A program made the translations under genes and the position numbers. From Rathayibacter rathayi (lineage in GTDB: Bacteria > Actinomycetota > Actinomycetes > Actinomycetales > Microbacteriaceae), in assembly GCF_004011095.1 (NCBI RefSeq), contig NZ_CP028129.1, positions 620,001 through 684,000 of the forward strand: a DNA stretch of 64,000 nucleotides, in the 5' to 3' direction. Shown in pieces: positions 26,653-35,995 of the stretch (the stretch's first letter is position 1; the number at the start of each line of letters is the position of its first letter). The notes beneath the pieces were generated by a model that was given only the letters and a program-made list of their open reading frames with translations, did not search any database and was not told the origin of the DNA.

Positions 26653-27480
26653 GTGACCGACACGACCGACGCCGGCATTCTGCGAGAGCAGGGTGCCGGC
26701 GGCACCGGCATCCAGATCCACGGCCTGTCGAAGACGTTCCGGATGGGCTCGCGCAGCATCGCGGCGCTGCAGGACACGGACCTGCACACCGATCAGGGCA
26801 GCTTCCTCGCGCTCCTAGGCCCCTCGGGCTGCGGCAAGTCGACCATCCTGCGCATCCTCGCGGGTCTGGAGGAGCCGACAGCCGGCTCCATCCGGGTCGA
26901 CGGCCGCACCCCGCAGGAGCTGCGCCGAGACAGCAAGCTCGGCATCGCCTTCCAGGACCACGCGCTTCTGCCGTGGCGCAGCGTGACGGCGAACATCCGC
27001 CTGCCGTTCGAGATCGCGGGCAAGCCGGTCGACCAGTCGGCCATCGACGAGCTGATCGACCTCGTCGGCCTCCGCGGCTTCGAGAAGGCCAAGCCGGCGC
27101 AGCTCTCTGGCGGCATGCGTCAGCGCGTGTCGATCGCGCGCTGCCTGATCCTTAAGCCCGAGGTGCTGCTGCTCGACGAGCCGTTCGGCGCCCTCGACGA
27201 CATGACACGGCAAAAGCTCAACCTCGAGCTGCTGCGGATCTGGACCGAGAAGCCCGCCACGACGCTCCTCGTCACGCACGGTATCTCGGAGGCCATCTTC
27301 CTCTCGGACCGCGTCGCGGTGATGAGCCCTCGCCCCGGCCGGGTGAAGGAGATCATCGACATCGACCTGCCCCGCCCGCGCACGCCGGAGATGCAGCGCA
27401 CCCCCGAGTTCCACGCCTACGTGGACCAGGCGTCGGAGCTGCTGTTCGGTGACGGCGGCGCGGCCGCGGACGACCGGTAG
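26653..27480 (+). CDS. ABC transporter ATPase (SsuB/TauB/ThiZ-like)
   Basis: A 275-residue cytosolic ATPase that powers the importer. Seen: Walker [18 protein letters not shown]-loop [10 protein letters not shown], signature [13 protein letters not shown], Walker [14 protein letters not shown] and the switch His in [10 protein letters not shown]. The GTG at 26653 lies 19 bp after the binding-protein stop. The type is that of nitrate/sulfonate/pyrimidine importers, in line with the NMT1-like partner. Confidence 0.93.
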   Translation: MTDTTDAGILREQGAGGTGIQIHGLSKTFRMGSRSIAALQDTDLHTDQGSFLALLGPSGCGKSTILRILAGLEEPTAGSIRVDGRTPQELRRDSKLGIAFQDHALLPWRSVTANIRLPFEIAGKPVDQSAIDELIDLVGLRGFEKAKPAQLSGGMRQRVSIARCLILKPEVLLLDEPFGALDDMTRQKLNLELLRIWTEKPATTLLVTHGISEAIFLSDRVAVMSPRPGRVKEIIDIDLPRPRTPEMQRTPEFHAYVDQASELLFGDGGAAADDR

Positions 27481-27487
27481 GACCACC

Positions 27488-28315
27488 GTGGCCACCATGC
27501 TCCCCGCCGCCTCGCGCCGCACCCTGTCCCTCCCTCCATGGCTCACCGGTCTGATCGGCGTGGCGGTGATCGTCGCCGTCTGGTGGATCGTGGCGCTGGT
27601 CACCGCGCCCACCGGCGCCGCGACCTACGCGCCCGTGCCCACTCCCGTGCAGGTCGTGCAGACCGCGATCGAGGACGGCGCCGGCTTCTACTGGCGCAAC
27701 TTCTCGGTCACGATCGGCGAGGCCGCCGTCGGCTACTTCTGGGGCACCCTGATCGCGCTCGTGCTCTCGGCGCTGGTGCTTGTTCTGCCGTGGCTGGAGG
27801 GGGTGGTCTCGCAGCTCGCGGTCATCACCTACTGCGTGCCCATCGTGGCCATCGGCGCGATCGTGCTGCTGATCCTCGGCGGGGCGGATGCTCCTGGCAA
27901 GGCGAGCCCCACCGCGATCTTCCTGGCCGGCCTCTCCGTCTTCTTCACCACGGTCGTCGGCAGTCTGCTCGGTCTCAAGGCGGCCGACCGGGCGGCGCTG
28001 GACGTCGTCACGGTCTACGGAGGCTCGCGCTTCACCCAGCTGCGCAAGGTCCGCCTGATCGCGGCCCTGCCCAACATTCTGTCGGCGTTGCAGATCGCGG
28101 TGCCCGCGGCCTTCCTCGGCGCGATCCTCGGTGAGTACTTCGGCAAGATCGAGACAGGGGTGGGTCCGATCCTGGTCGCAGCGCAGGTCTCGCTGAACTC
28201 GCCCCGCGTCTGGGCGCTCTTCCTCCTTTGCGCGGGCGTCGCGCTCCTGGGCTACGGCATCGTCGGAGGGATCGGGCGCCTCGTCGCGCCCTGGTCCTCC
28301 GGAAAGCGGGAATGA
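27488..28315 (+). CDS. ABC transporter permease 1
   Basis: About 275 residues with six membrane helices and a BPD_transp_1 domain; the cytoplasmic coupling loop reads VTVYGGSRFTQLRKV. It starts seven bases after the ATPase stop (GTG 27488; ATG 27497 also possible) and overlaps the second permease by four bases. With permease 2 it probably forms a heterodimeric channel. Confidence 0.9.
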   Translation: MATMLPAASRRTLSLPPWLTGLIGVAVIVAVWWIVALVTAPTGAATYAPVPTPVQVVQTAIEDGAGFYWRNFSVTIGEAAVGYFWGTLIALVLSALVLVLPWLEGVVSQLAVITYCVPIVAIGAIVLLILGGADAPGKASPTAIFLAGLSVFFTTVVGSLLGLKAADRAALDVVTVYGGSRFTQLRKVRLIAALPNILSALQIAVPAAFLGAILGEYFGKIETGVGPILVAAQVSLNSPRVWALFLLCAGVALLGYGIVGGIGRLVAPWSSGKRE

Positions 28316-29205
28316 CCATGACCACTACCGTCCCCGACCGCACCGAGCAGTCCACGGCAACGTCGGTCCTCGCGGTCGATGAGCTGCGGCGGCAGCTGCG
28401 CACGGCCGCCCTCGGCGCAACCCGGAAGAGCCTGCGTAGGAGTCTCCTGGTGGCCCTGTCGACGATCGTGCTCGTGCTCGCGATCTGGATCGCCGTCGTC
28501 CTCTTCAGCGGGGTCTCGCCCTACGTGGTCAAGGGCCCGTGGGACGTCTGGAAGCATGTGGTCACCGACGCGAAGGCGGCCGAGCATCGCGCCGAACTCG
28601 GCGGACTCTTCGCTGTGACGATGGGAGACGCGCTGATCGGCTTCACCGCGGGCCTGGTCGCGGCGATCCTCGGCGCGATCCTGTTCCGTCTGTCCAAGGG
28701 CATCGAGCATGCACTGATGCCGTTCGCGATGCTGCTGCGCTCGGTGCCGCTGATCGCGATGGCGCCGCTGATCATCCTGGTCTTCGGGCCCGGCTCGATC
28801 ACCTCCGTCGCCGTGATCGGCGGGATCGTCGTGCTGTTCCCCGCACTGGTGACCATCGCCTTCGGCCTGAACAACGCCTCGCCGCAGATGCTCGACGTGG
28901 TCGCGGTCTACGGCGGCAGCACTTTCACCGCGATCCGGAAGGTCGCGATCCCCGGCTCGCTGCCCTCGCTCTTCGCCGCGATCCGCATCTCGGTCCCTGG
29001 GGCGATCACCGGGGCGCTCCTGGCCGAATGGCTTTCGACCGGCTCGGGCATCGGCGGCGCGATCAACGCCTGGTCGGCGCAGGCCCGCTTCGCCGACGTC
29101 TGGTCGGCGGTCGTACTCGTGACGGCCGTCTCGCTCGTTCTCTACATGCTCGTGCAGGTGCTCGAGAGCTTCGTGCTCTCCCGCATGTCCCTCGCCCTCG
29201 CCTGA
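28312..29205 (+). CDS. ABC transporter permease 2
   Basis: About 297 residues, six membrane helices, coupling loop VAVYGGSTFTAIRKVAIPGSLP. It is a diverged paralogue of permease 1 and carries a longer cytosolic N-terminus. The ATG at 28312 overlaps the stop of permease 1 (ATGA). It ends the importer operon; palindromic repeat copy 4 follows 12 bp later. Confidence 0.92.
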   Translation: MTMTTTVPDRTEQSTATSVLAVDELRRQLRTAALGATRKSLRRSLLVALSTIVLVLAIWIAVVLFSGVSPYVVKGPWDVWKHVVTDAKAAEHRAELGGLFAVTMGDALIGFTAGLVAAILGAILFRLSKGIEHALMPFAMLLRSVPLIAMAPLIILVFGPGSITSVAVIGGIVVLFPALVTIAFGLNNASPQMLDVVAVYGGSTFTAIRKVAIPGSLPSLFAAIRISVPGAITGALLAEWLSTGSGIGGAINAWSAQARFADVWSAVVLVTAVSLVLYMLVQVLESFVLSRMSLALA

Positions 29206-29217
29206 CCTCGCTCCCCT

Positions 29218-29280
29218 CCGCGAGATGCCTCTTATGCGCCCCTCGCCCGGCGTGTCGTCTACGTAAGAGGCATCTCGCGG
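29218..29280. repeat. Palindromic interspersed repeat, copy 4
   Basis: The most perfect copy: 17-base inverted ends CCGCGAGATGCCTCTTA and complement over 63 bp. It lies between the convergent ABC permease and apt genes, where it may act as a bidirectional terminator. Confidence 0.9.
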
Positions 29281-29304
29281 GAGGAGCGGAGGGACGGGGC
29301 AGGG

Positions 29305-31262
<1,958 letters not shown>

Positions 31263-31274
31263 TCTCGGCACGCC

Positions 31275-31323
31275 GGAGCGGCCCCGAAGCCTCGCGCCTC
31301 GGTGCGGGAGCCGGGGCCGCTCC
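31275..31323 (+). terminator. Hairpin after eno
   Basis: A perfect 12-bp stem (GGAGCGGCCCCG at 31275-31286, complement at 31312-31323) with a 25-nt loop, 12 bp after the eno stop. No U-tract; may only partly separate eno from the downstream division gene. Confidence 0.65.
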
Positions 31324-31359
31324 ACTATCCCCCCGTCGCGACCGAGGAGGCACTTGCCG

Positions 31360-31980
31360 ATGGCCCGTCTGCCCCGCCGCCCCTCGGCCCCCGGTGGTGC
31401 GCCGCGTCGGCCTGCTCCTGGGCCGCCGCCCGCCGCCCCGAAGGATCCCGCCGCAGCTGCGCGCCCGGCAGGCAGGGCGACGGCGGCGGGGAAGCCGCGC
31501 ACCGCCTCCGCTCCGCGGTCACCGCGCCCGAAGCAGCCGCCCGCTGCGCCCTCGTCGGCGTGGATCGCCGGCGTCCGCGGCTCCGGCTTCACTCTGCTGG
31601 TGATGGGGATCATGATCCTCGCGGTGGTCGTGCTCGCCCCGGGTATCAAGAACTTCGTCGAGCAGCGCGCCGAGATCGCCGAGCTGCAACGCTCGGTCGA
31701 CGCAGCCAAGACGCAGGCGCAGAACCTCGACGAGCAGCGCACCCGCTGGTCCGATCCGGCCTTCATCCGCGCGCAAGCCCGCGAGCGGCTCTACTTCGTC
31801 ATGCCCGGCGAGGTCAGCTACCTCGTGCTGGACGACGTGACCCTCGCCCAGCAGGCGCAGCAGCCCGCGAGCGACACCGTGCAGGAGACGCCGAGCGACT
31901 GGGCCGGCTCCCTGCTCTCGTCGATCGCCGTCGCGGGCCTGGGCGAGCCGACCGCCGACGAGCTGGCCCCGACTCCGTAG
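31360..31980 (+). CDS. Septum formation initiator (FtsB/DivIC-like)
   Basis: About 206 residues: a Pro/Ala/Arg-rich cytoplasmic tail (about 1-60), one membrane helix (GFTLLVMGIMILAVVVLAPG), a coiled coil (VEQRAEIAELQRSVDAAKTQ) and a DivIC end with the ARERLYFVMPGE motif. It is a bitopic divisome protein in the family. The ATG at 31360 has GAGGAGG upstream. The position after eno and before DUF501 is conserved in actinobacteria. Confidence 0.92.
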   Translation: MARLPRRPSAPGGAPRRPAPGPPPAAPKDPAAAARPAGRATAAGKPRTASAPRSPRPKQPPAAPSSAWIAGVRGSGFTLLVMGIMILAVVVLAPGIKNFVEQRAEIAELQRSVDAAKTQAQNLDEQRTRWSDPAFIRAQARERLYFVMPGEVSYLVLDDVTLAQQAQQPASDTVQETPSDWAGSLLSSIAVAGLGEPTADELAPTP

Positions 31981-32063
31981 CGCCGGGTTCGCGAGCCCGA
32001 TACTGCCGCCCGCCCCCGCATACACTGGAGCGTCCTTTCGGCCGTCCGTCCTCTGGAGCCCCC

Positions 32064-32576
32064 GTGACCACGCCCCCCTTCGATCCGCCGTCCGAGCGCG
32101 ACATTGCGATCGTCTCCGCCCAGCTGGGCCGCCCGGCCCGCGACGTGGTCGGGATCAGTGCCCGCTGCGTCTGCGGCGACCCGACGGTGGTCTCGACCAG
32201 CCCGCGCCTGTCCGACGGCACCCCGTTCCCCACCTTCTACTACTTGAGCCACCCGGCCGCGACGGCCGCGATCTCGCAGCTCGAGGCCACCCAGGTGATG
32301 GTCGAGTACAACGACATGCTGGCCGAAGACGAGGAGCTGCGCGAGGCCTACGCCGCCGCGCACCGGGCGTTCCTGGCCGACCGCGAGAGCGTCGGTTCCG
32401 TGCCCGAGATCGCGGGGATCTCCTCCGGCGGCATGCCCTCGCGAGTCAAGTGCCTGCACGCCCTCAGCGCGCACGCCCTCGCGGCCGGTCCCGGCGTCAA
32501 TCCGATCGGCGACCTGGCCCTGGCCCGTGCCGACTGGTCTCCGGAGCGCTGCGAGTGCAGACCGCTCGACGGGTAG
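32064..32576 (+). CDS. DUF501 protein
   Basis: About 170 residues, cytosolic. Seen: GRPARDVVGISARCVCGDP, FYYLSHPAATAAISQLEAT and the closing CLHALSAHALAAGPGVNPIGD with two late cysteines (ERCEC). Function unknown. In mycobacteria it lies between divIC and an exopolyphosphatase gene; here no such phosphatase follows. GTG start at 32064, with a TACACT box about 45 bp upstream. Confidence 0.92.
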   Translation: MTTPPFDPPSERDIAIVSAQLGRPARDVVGISARCVCGDPTVVSTSPRLSDGTPFPTFYYLSHPAATAAISQLEATQVMVEYNDMLAEDEELREAYAAAHRAFLADRESVGSVPEIAGISSGGMPSRVKCLHALSAHALAAGPGVNPIGDLALARADWSPERCECRPLDG

Positions 32577-32729
32577 CCGCTCCTCTCGGAGCCGCGGAGG
32601 CGACACCACCGGCGCGCTCTTCGCTAAGCTGATCACCCGTCGGGGTCAGTGCTGTCCACCGCGTCGAGAGCGGGCACTTCGCGTTGCGTGAGGGTGTTCG
32701 CATTGTCCATCCCCCTTGGAGAATCAACC

Positions 32730-34148
32730 GTGCCCAAAATCCTGATCGTCGGAGGCGGCTACGCCGGCTTCTACACCGCGTGGAAGCTCGAGAAGCAGCT
32801 TCGCCCGCACGAGGCAGAGGTCACGATCGTCGACCCGCTGCCCTACATGGCGTATCTACCCTTCCTCCCCGAGGTCGCCGCGGGGTCCATCGAGCCCCGC
32901 CACGCGATCGTCTCGCTGCGCCGTCACCTCAAGAAGACCGCGATTCTCGCCGCCAAGGTGACGAAGATCGACCACGCGAACCGCATCGCGACCATCACTC
33001 CGACGGTCGGCGAGCCCTACGAATTCGAGTACGACCAGATCGTCGTCACCGCCGGCTCCGTTTCGCGTACCTTCCCGATCCCGGGCGTCGCCGACACTGC
33101 GATTGGCCTGAAGACGATCGAGGAGGCGACCGCAATCCGCGATCGCATACTCACCAACTTCGACAAGGCCGCGTCGCTCCCGGCCGGCCCCGAGCGCTCG
33201 CGCCTGCTGACCGTCACGGTCGTCGGCGGAGGCTTCGCGGGCATCGAGGTCTTCGCCGAGCTGCGCTCCTTCGCGAGCGCGCTGCTCAAGCGCTACCCCG
33301 AGATCGACTTCGAGGAGACGCAGTTCCACCTCATCGAGGCGATGGGCCGGATCATGCCCGAGGTTGCCCTCGAGACCAGCCACTGGGTGCTGAAGAACCT
33401 CGACCAGCGCGGCGCCACCGTGCACCTGGACACGCAGCTGAAGTCGGCCGAGAACGGCGTCATCCAGCTCTCGACCGGCGAGAGCTTCGAGTCGGACCTC
33501 ATCATCTGGACCGCGGGCGTGATGGCGAACCCGTCGATCAAGAACTCCGACCTGCCGATCGAGGAACGAGGCCGCCTCCGCGTGCGCGCAGACCTCCGCG
33601 TCGGCCACGACGACGTGCTCGTCGAGGGTGCCTGGGGAGCCGGCGACGCGACTGCCGTCCCCGACCTCACCGGTGGCGGCGTCGGCGGCTTCTGCGTGCC
33701 GAACGCGCAGCACGCCGTCCGCCAGGGCAAGCTCCTGGCCAAGAACATCACCGCGGTGCTTCGCGGCGAGAAGCCGGTCGACTACATTCACAAGAATGCG
33801 GGAGCCGTCGCGGGCCTGGGCATCGGGATCGGCGTCTTCCAGTCCGGCAAGATCGCGATCAAGGGCTTCCCCGCCTGGGTCATGCACCGCGGTTACCACG
33901 GCCTCGCAATGCCCTCCTGGGAGCGCAAGTTCCGTGTGGTCTGGGGCTGGTGGAACAACCTCTGGCTCGGCCGGGATATCGCCTCGATCGAGGCGCGCGA
34001 GTACCCTCGCGGCTCCTTCGAGACTTACGCGTCGCGTCCGCGCCCGGCGGCACCAGCCGCCGAGGTGCCGGCCGCGCAGGCTCCGGCGCAGATCCCCGGC
34101 CAGGTCGGCGCTCCGGTGCCGGTCGGCGGAGAGCCCGCCAAGTCCTGA
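32730..34148 (+). CDS. ndh: NAD(P)/FAD-dependent oxidoreductase, type II NADH dehydrogenase-like
   Basis: About 472 residues. Two dinucleotide-binding motifs are present: KILIVGGGYAGFYTAWKLE for FAD and VTVVGGGFAGIEVFAE for NADH, plus the ATG-type loop (IVVTAGSVSRTFPIPG) and the second FAD motif ending WGAGDATAVPDL. The C-terminal amphipathic region (GFPAWVMHRGYHGLAMPSW) would attach it to the membrane inner face, where it passes electrons from NADH to quinone without proton pumping. A Pro/Ala-rich tail is extra. GTG start at 32730 with TTGGAGAA upstream. Confidence 0.88.
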   Translation: MPKILIVGGGYAGFYTAWKLEKQLRPHEAEVTIVDPLPYMAYLPFLPEVAAGSIEPRHAIVSLRRHLKKTAILAAKVTKIDHANRIATITPTVGEPYEFEYDQIVVTAGSVSRTFPIPGVADTAIGLKTIEEATAIRDRILTNFDKAASLPAGPERSRLLTVTVVGGGFAGIEVFAELRSFASALLKRYPEIDFEETQFHLIEAMGRIMPEVALETSHWVLKNLDQRGATVHLDTQLKSAENGVIQLSTGESFESDLIIWTAGVMANPSIKNSDLPIEERGRLRVRADLRVGHDDVLVEGAWGAGDATAVPDLTGGGVGGFCVPNAQHAVRQGKLLAKNITAVLRGEKPVDYIHKNAGAVAGLGIGIGVFQSGKIAIKGFPAWVMHRGYHGLAMPSWERKFRVVWGWWNNLWLGRDIASIEAREYPRGSFETYASRPRPAAPAAEVPAAQAPAQIPGQVGAPVPVGGEPAKS

Positions 34149-34157
34149 CACCGCCGC

Positions 34158-34178
34158 CGGGAGGATCGCTCCTCCCGG
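34158..34178 (+). terminator. Hairpin after ndh
   Basis: CCGGGAGG (34158-34165) pairs with CCTCCCGG (34171-34178) around a five-base loop, directly before the tRNA gene. Confidence 0.6.
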
Positions 34179-34183
34179 TGGTC

Positions 34184-34257
34184 GCCCCCATAGCCCAATC
34201 GGCAGAGGCAGACGACTTAAAATCGTTTCAGTCTGGGTTCGAGTCCCAGTGGGGGCA
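34184..34257 (+). tRNA. tRNA with UAA anticodon (tRNA-Leu by anticodon, short variable arm)
   Basis: A 74-nt cloverleaf. Acceptor GCCCCCA/TGGGGGC, D-stem GCC/GGC, anticodon stem GACGA/TCGTT around CTTAAAA (anticodon TAA), five-nt variable region, T-arm CTGGG-TTCGAGT-CCCAG, discriminator A. CCA is not encoded. The anticodon reads UUA, a leucine codon that is rare in GC-rich genomes. Canonical bacterial tRNA-Leu has a long variable arm, which is absent here, so charging identity is uncertain. Confidence 0.9.
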
Positions 34258-34289
34258 CTCCAGGTCACGACTCCGGATGCGGGCCGCGC

Positions 34290-34469
34290 CTACGCAGCGC
34301 GGGCGTGGCTGCTGCGGTGGGCGGGCTCGAGCAGTGCGGCCTCAAGGGCCTCGGTGACCTCGCCCGGGGTGCAGTCGGCGCAGAGCACGACGAGTTCCGG
34401 CTCGGTGTCGTGGCTGCCGGAGCGGTCGAGAACGGTGGCGTCGGTGCCGCAGAGTACACATTCGATCAT
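34290..34469 (-). CDS. Small CxxC zinc-ribbon-like protein
   Basis: About 59 residues from the ATG at 34469, which lies six bases after a TACGGT box (leaderless pattern). Two Cys pairs (CVLC near residue 4 and CADC near residue 31) suggest one bound zinc. The rest is acidic, with a predicted helix EVTEALEAALLEPAH. An upstream in-frame ATG at 34544 would add 25 low-complexity residues. I do not recognise a family. Confidence 0.6.
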   Translation of the reverse strand: MIECVLCGTDATVLDRSGSHDTEPELVVLCADCTPGEVTEALEAALLEPAHRSSHARAA

Positions 34470-34819
34470 CCGGGTACCGTACGTCCGACCTCCGACATCG
34501 CCGGGAGTCGCTCCGGCGCGTCCGCCGGCCGAGAGGTCCGTCATCGAGGTCGAGATCGGCTGGCGGGGCGTAGGCGGCCCGTCTGGAGTTCTCCACCTCG
34601 GTTGCGAACAGCTGTCGTCCGAAGACGCCGTCGGAACTCGAGTGTCGCTCGCCCGCGCCCCCGTCGCATAGAGTCATCGCCAGGCGGTTCCGCGCCTGGG
34701 CACGATCGTCCCGGAACACGGTCCGCCCGGTCCGCGGCGGGCGCCAGGAACGGCCCCGCCTCTCGTGCCCGCGGGCACCGTCATGCACTGCCCGGCGACG
34801 GGCGGCCGGGAGGCCTCTA
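34470..34819. other. 350-bp region without a recognised gene
   Basis: Between the divergent zinc-ribbon and DUF7882 genes. Frames are open on both strands but none has a ribosome binding site or recognisable motif. I see no clear hairpin or repeat; the region probably holds the two promoters. Confidence 0.5.
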
Positions 34820-35158
34820 ATGGGGAAGCTGCTCTACGGAGCCTCGGGAGTCGAGATCGAGTTCGACGACCGCACGCTCACGCACGTCCAGATCGTCATC
34901 GCCAATAAGCTGCGCCGCCGCGAGAGCTTCTTCTTCTCCTGGCGCGATGACCCCGCGGTCGGTGACGGTCGCTCGAGCATCTGGCTCGACCCCTCCGTGC
35001 CCCTCTACTTCCGGTACTTCGGTGCCCGCGTCCCCTCGATCAACCGCACCTGGATCGACCTGCTGAGCGTCTCGGCGAATTCCTCCGGTGGGCTGCAGCT
35101 CACGCAGGAGCCGGACGCCGCGCCCCCTCCGCCGCCCAAGGGCGAGCAGGGCGCCTAA
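34820..35158 (+). CDS. DUF7882 family protein
   Basis: A 112-residue protein with the family pattern MGKLLYGASGVEIEFDDRTL, ESFFFSWRDD, SIWLDPSVPLYFRY and a closing Pro-rich tail. Members are common in Microbacteriaceae and are sometimes mislabelled as DNA ligase; function unknown, no signal peptide. The transglutaminase-like gene follows 32 bp later and may share its transcript. Confidence 0.85.
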   Translation: MGKLLYGASGVEIEFDDRTLTHVQIVIANKLRRRESFFFSWRDDPAVGDGRSSIWLDPSVPLYFRYFGARVPSINRTWIDLLSVSANSSGGLQLTQEPDAAPPPPPKGEQGA

Positions 35159-35190
35159 CACCTCAACCGCCCGCCCTCGGAGAAGAGCCC

Positions 35191-35982
35191 ATGCAGCGCG
35201 ACGTCTCGGCCCACCTCACTCTCGACGTCGCGGCTCCCGCCGCTCTCGTCCTCTCGATCGCCGTGGCCGAGCCCTACGGTGCGCAGGAGTCGCTGGCGCT
35301 GAGCGTCGACGGCCGACCGCTCGTTGCGCGCGAGGTCGTGGACCAGCACGGCACCCGGCTGCATGTGCTCGACGCTCCCGTCGGGCACCTCGTCGTCGAC
35401 TACTCCGCGCGGATCCACGGTCGCCTCACTCCCCTCGAGGGCGACGAAATGGATCGGCTGCGCTACCTGCGGCCGAGCCGCTACGCGGAGTCGGATGTGC
35501 TGTGGGCGACGGCGCGTGCGGAGTTCGCCGGTCTCACTGGGCCCGGCCTGCTGCACGCGGTGAGCTCCTGGGTCGGCACGCGGCTGGCCTACGTACCCGG
35601 GTCCAGCCTGCCGACCGACGGTGCCGAGCGGACTCTGCTCGCGCGCCGTGGAGTCTGCCGCGACTTCGCCCATCTGGTCGTCGCGCTCCTCCGGGCGCTC
35701 GACGTGCCCGCCCGACTTGCGGCCGTGTACGCGCCGGGGCTGCGGCCGATGGACTTTCACGCGGTCGCGGAGGCCTGGATCGAGGGGGAGTGGCGCGCGG
35801 TAGATGCGACGACGCTCGCGCCGCGGTCGAGCCTGGTGCGGATCGCGACGGGGCACGACGCGGCCGACACCGCGTTCCTCGGCGTGTACGGCGGCATCGC
35901 CACCCTCCGCGAACTCACCGTGAGCGCCGTGGCGGACGTGCTGCCCGATGACGACCTGGATCAGCCGGTCGCAATCGGTTGA
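35191..35982 (+). CDS. Transglutaminase-like (papain-fold) domain protein
   Basis: About 263 residues. N-terminal beta domain (1-100), then a transglutaminase core with the catalytic triad visible: Cys in RRGVCRDFAHL, His in MDFHAVAEAWI and Asp in AVDATTLAPR. No signal peptide. Such proteins are predicted cysteine peptidases or amide-bond-forming enzymes; the substrate is unknown. The stop is 13 bp from the convergent Ig-like gene. Confidence 0.88.
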   Translation: MQRDVSAHLTLDVAAPAALVLSIAVAEPYGAQESLALSVDGRPLVAREVVDQHGTRLHVLDAPVGHLVVDYSARIHGRLTPLEGDEMDRLRYLRPSRYAESDVLWATARAEFAGLTGPGLLHAVSSWVGTRLAYVPGSSLPTDGAERTLLARRGVCRDFAHLVVALLRALDVPARLAAVYAPGLRPMDFHAVAEAWIEGEWRAVDATTLAPRSSLVRIATGHDAADTAFLGVYGGIATLRELTVSAVADVLPDDDLDQPVAIG

Positions 35983-35995
35983 TCGAGCCGCTCGG

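Noticed and set aside
34184..34257. Ochre suppressor tRNA
   Set aside because: The anticodon is 5'-UAA-3', which reads UUA; a UAA suppressor would need 5'-UUA-3'.
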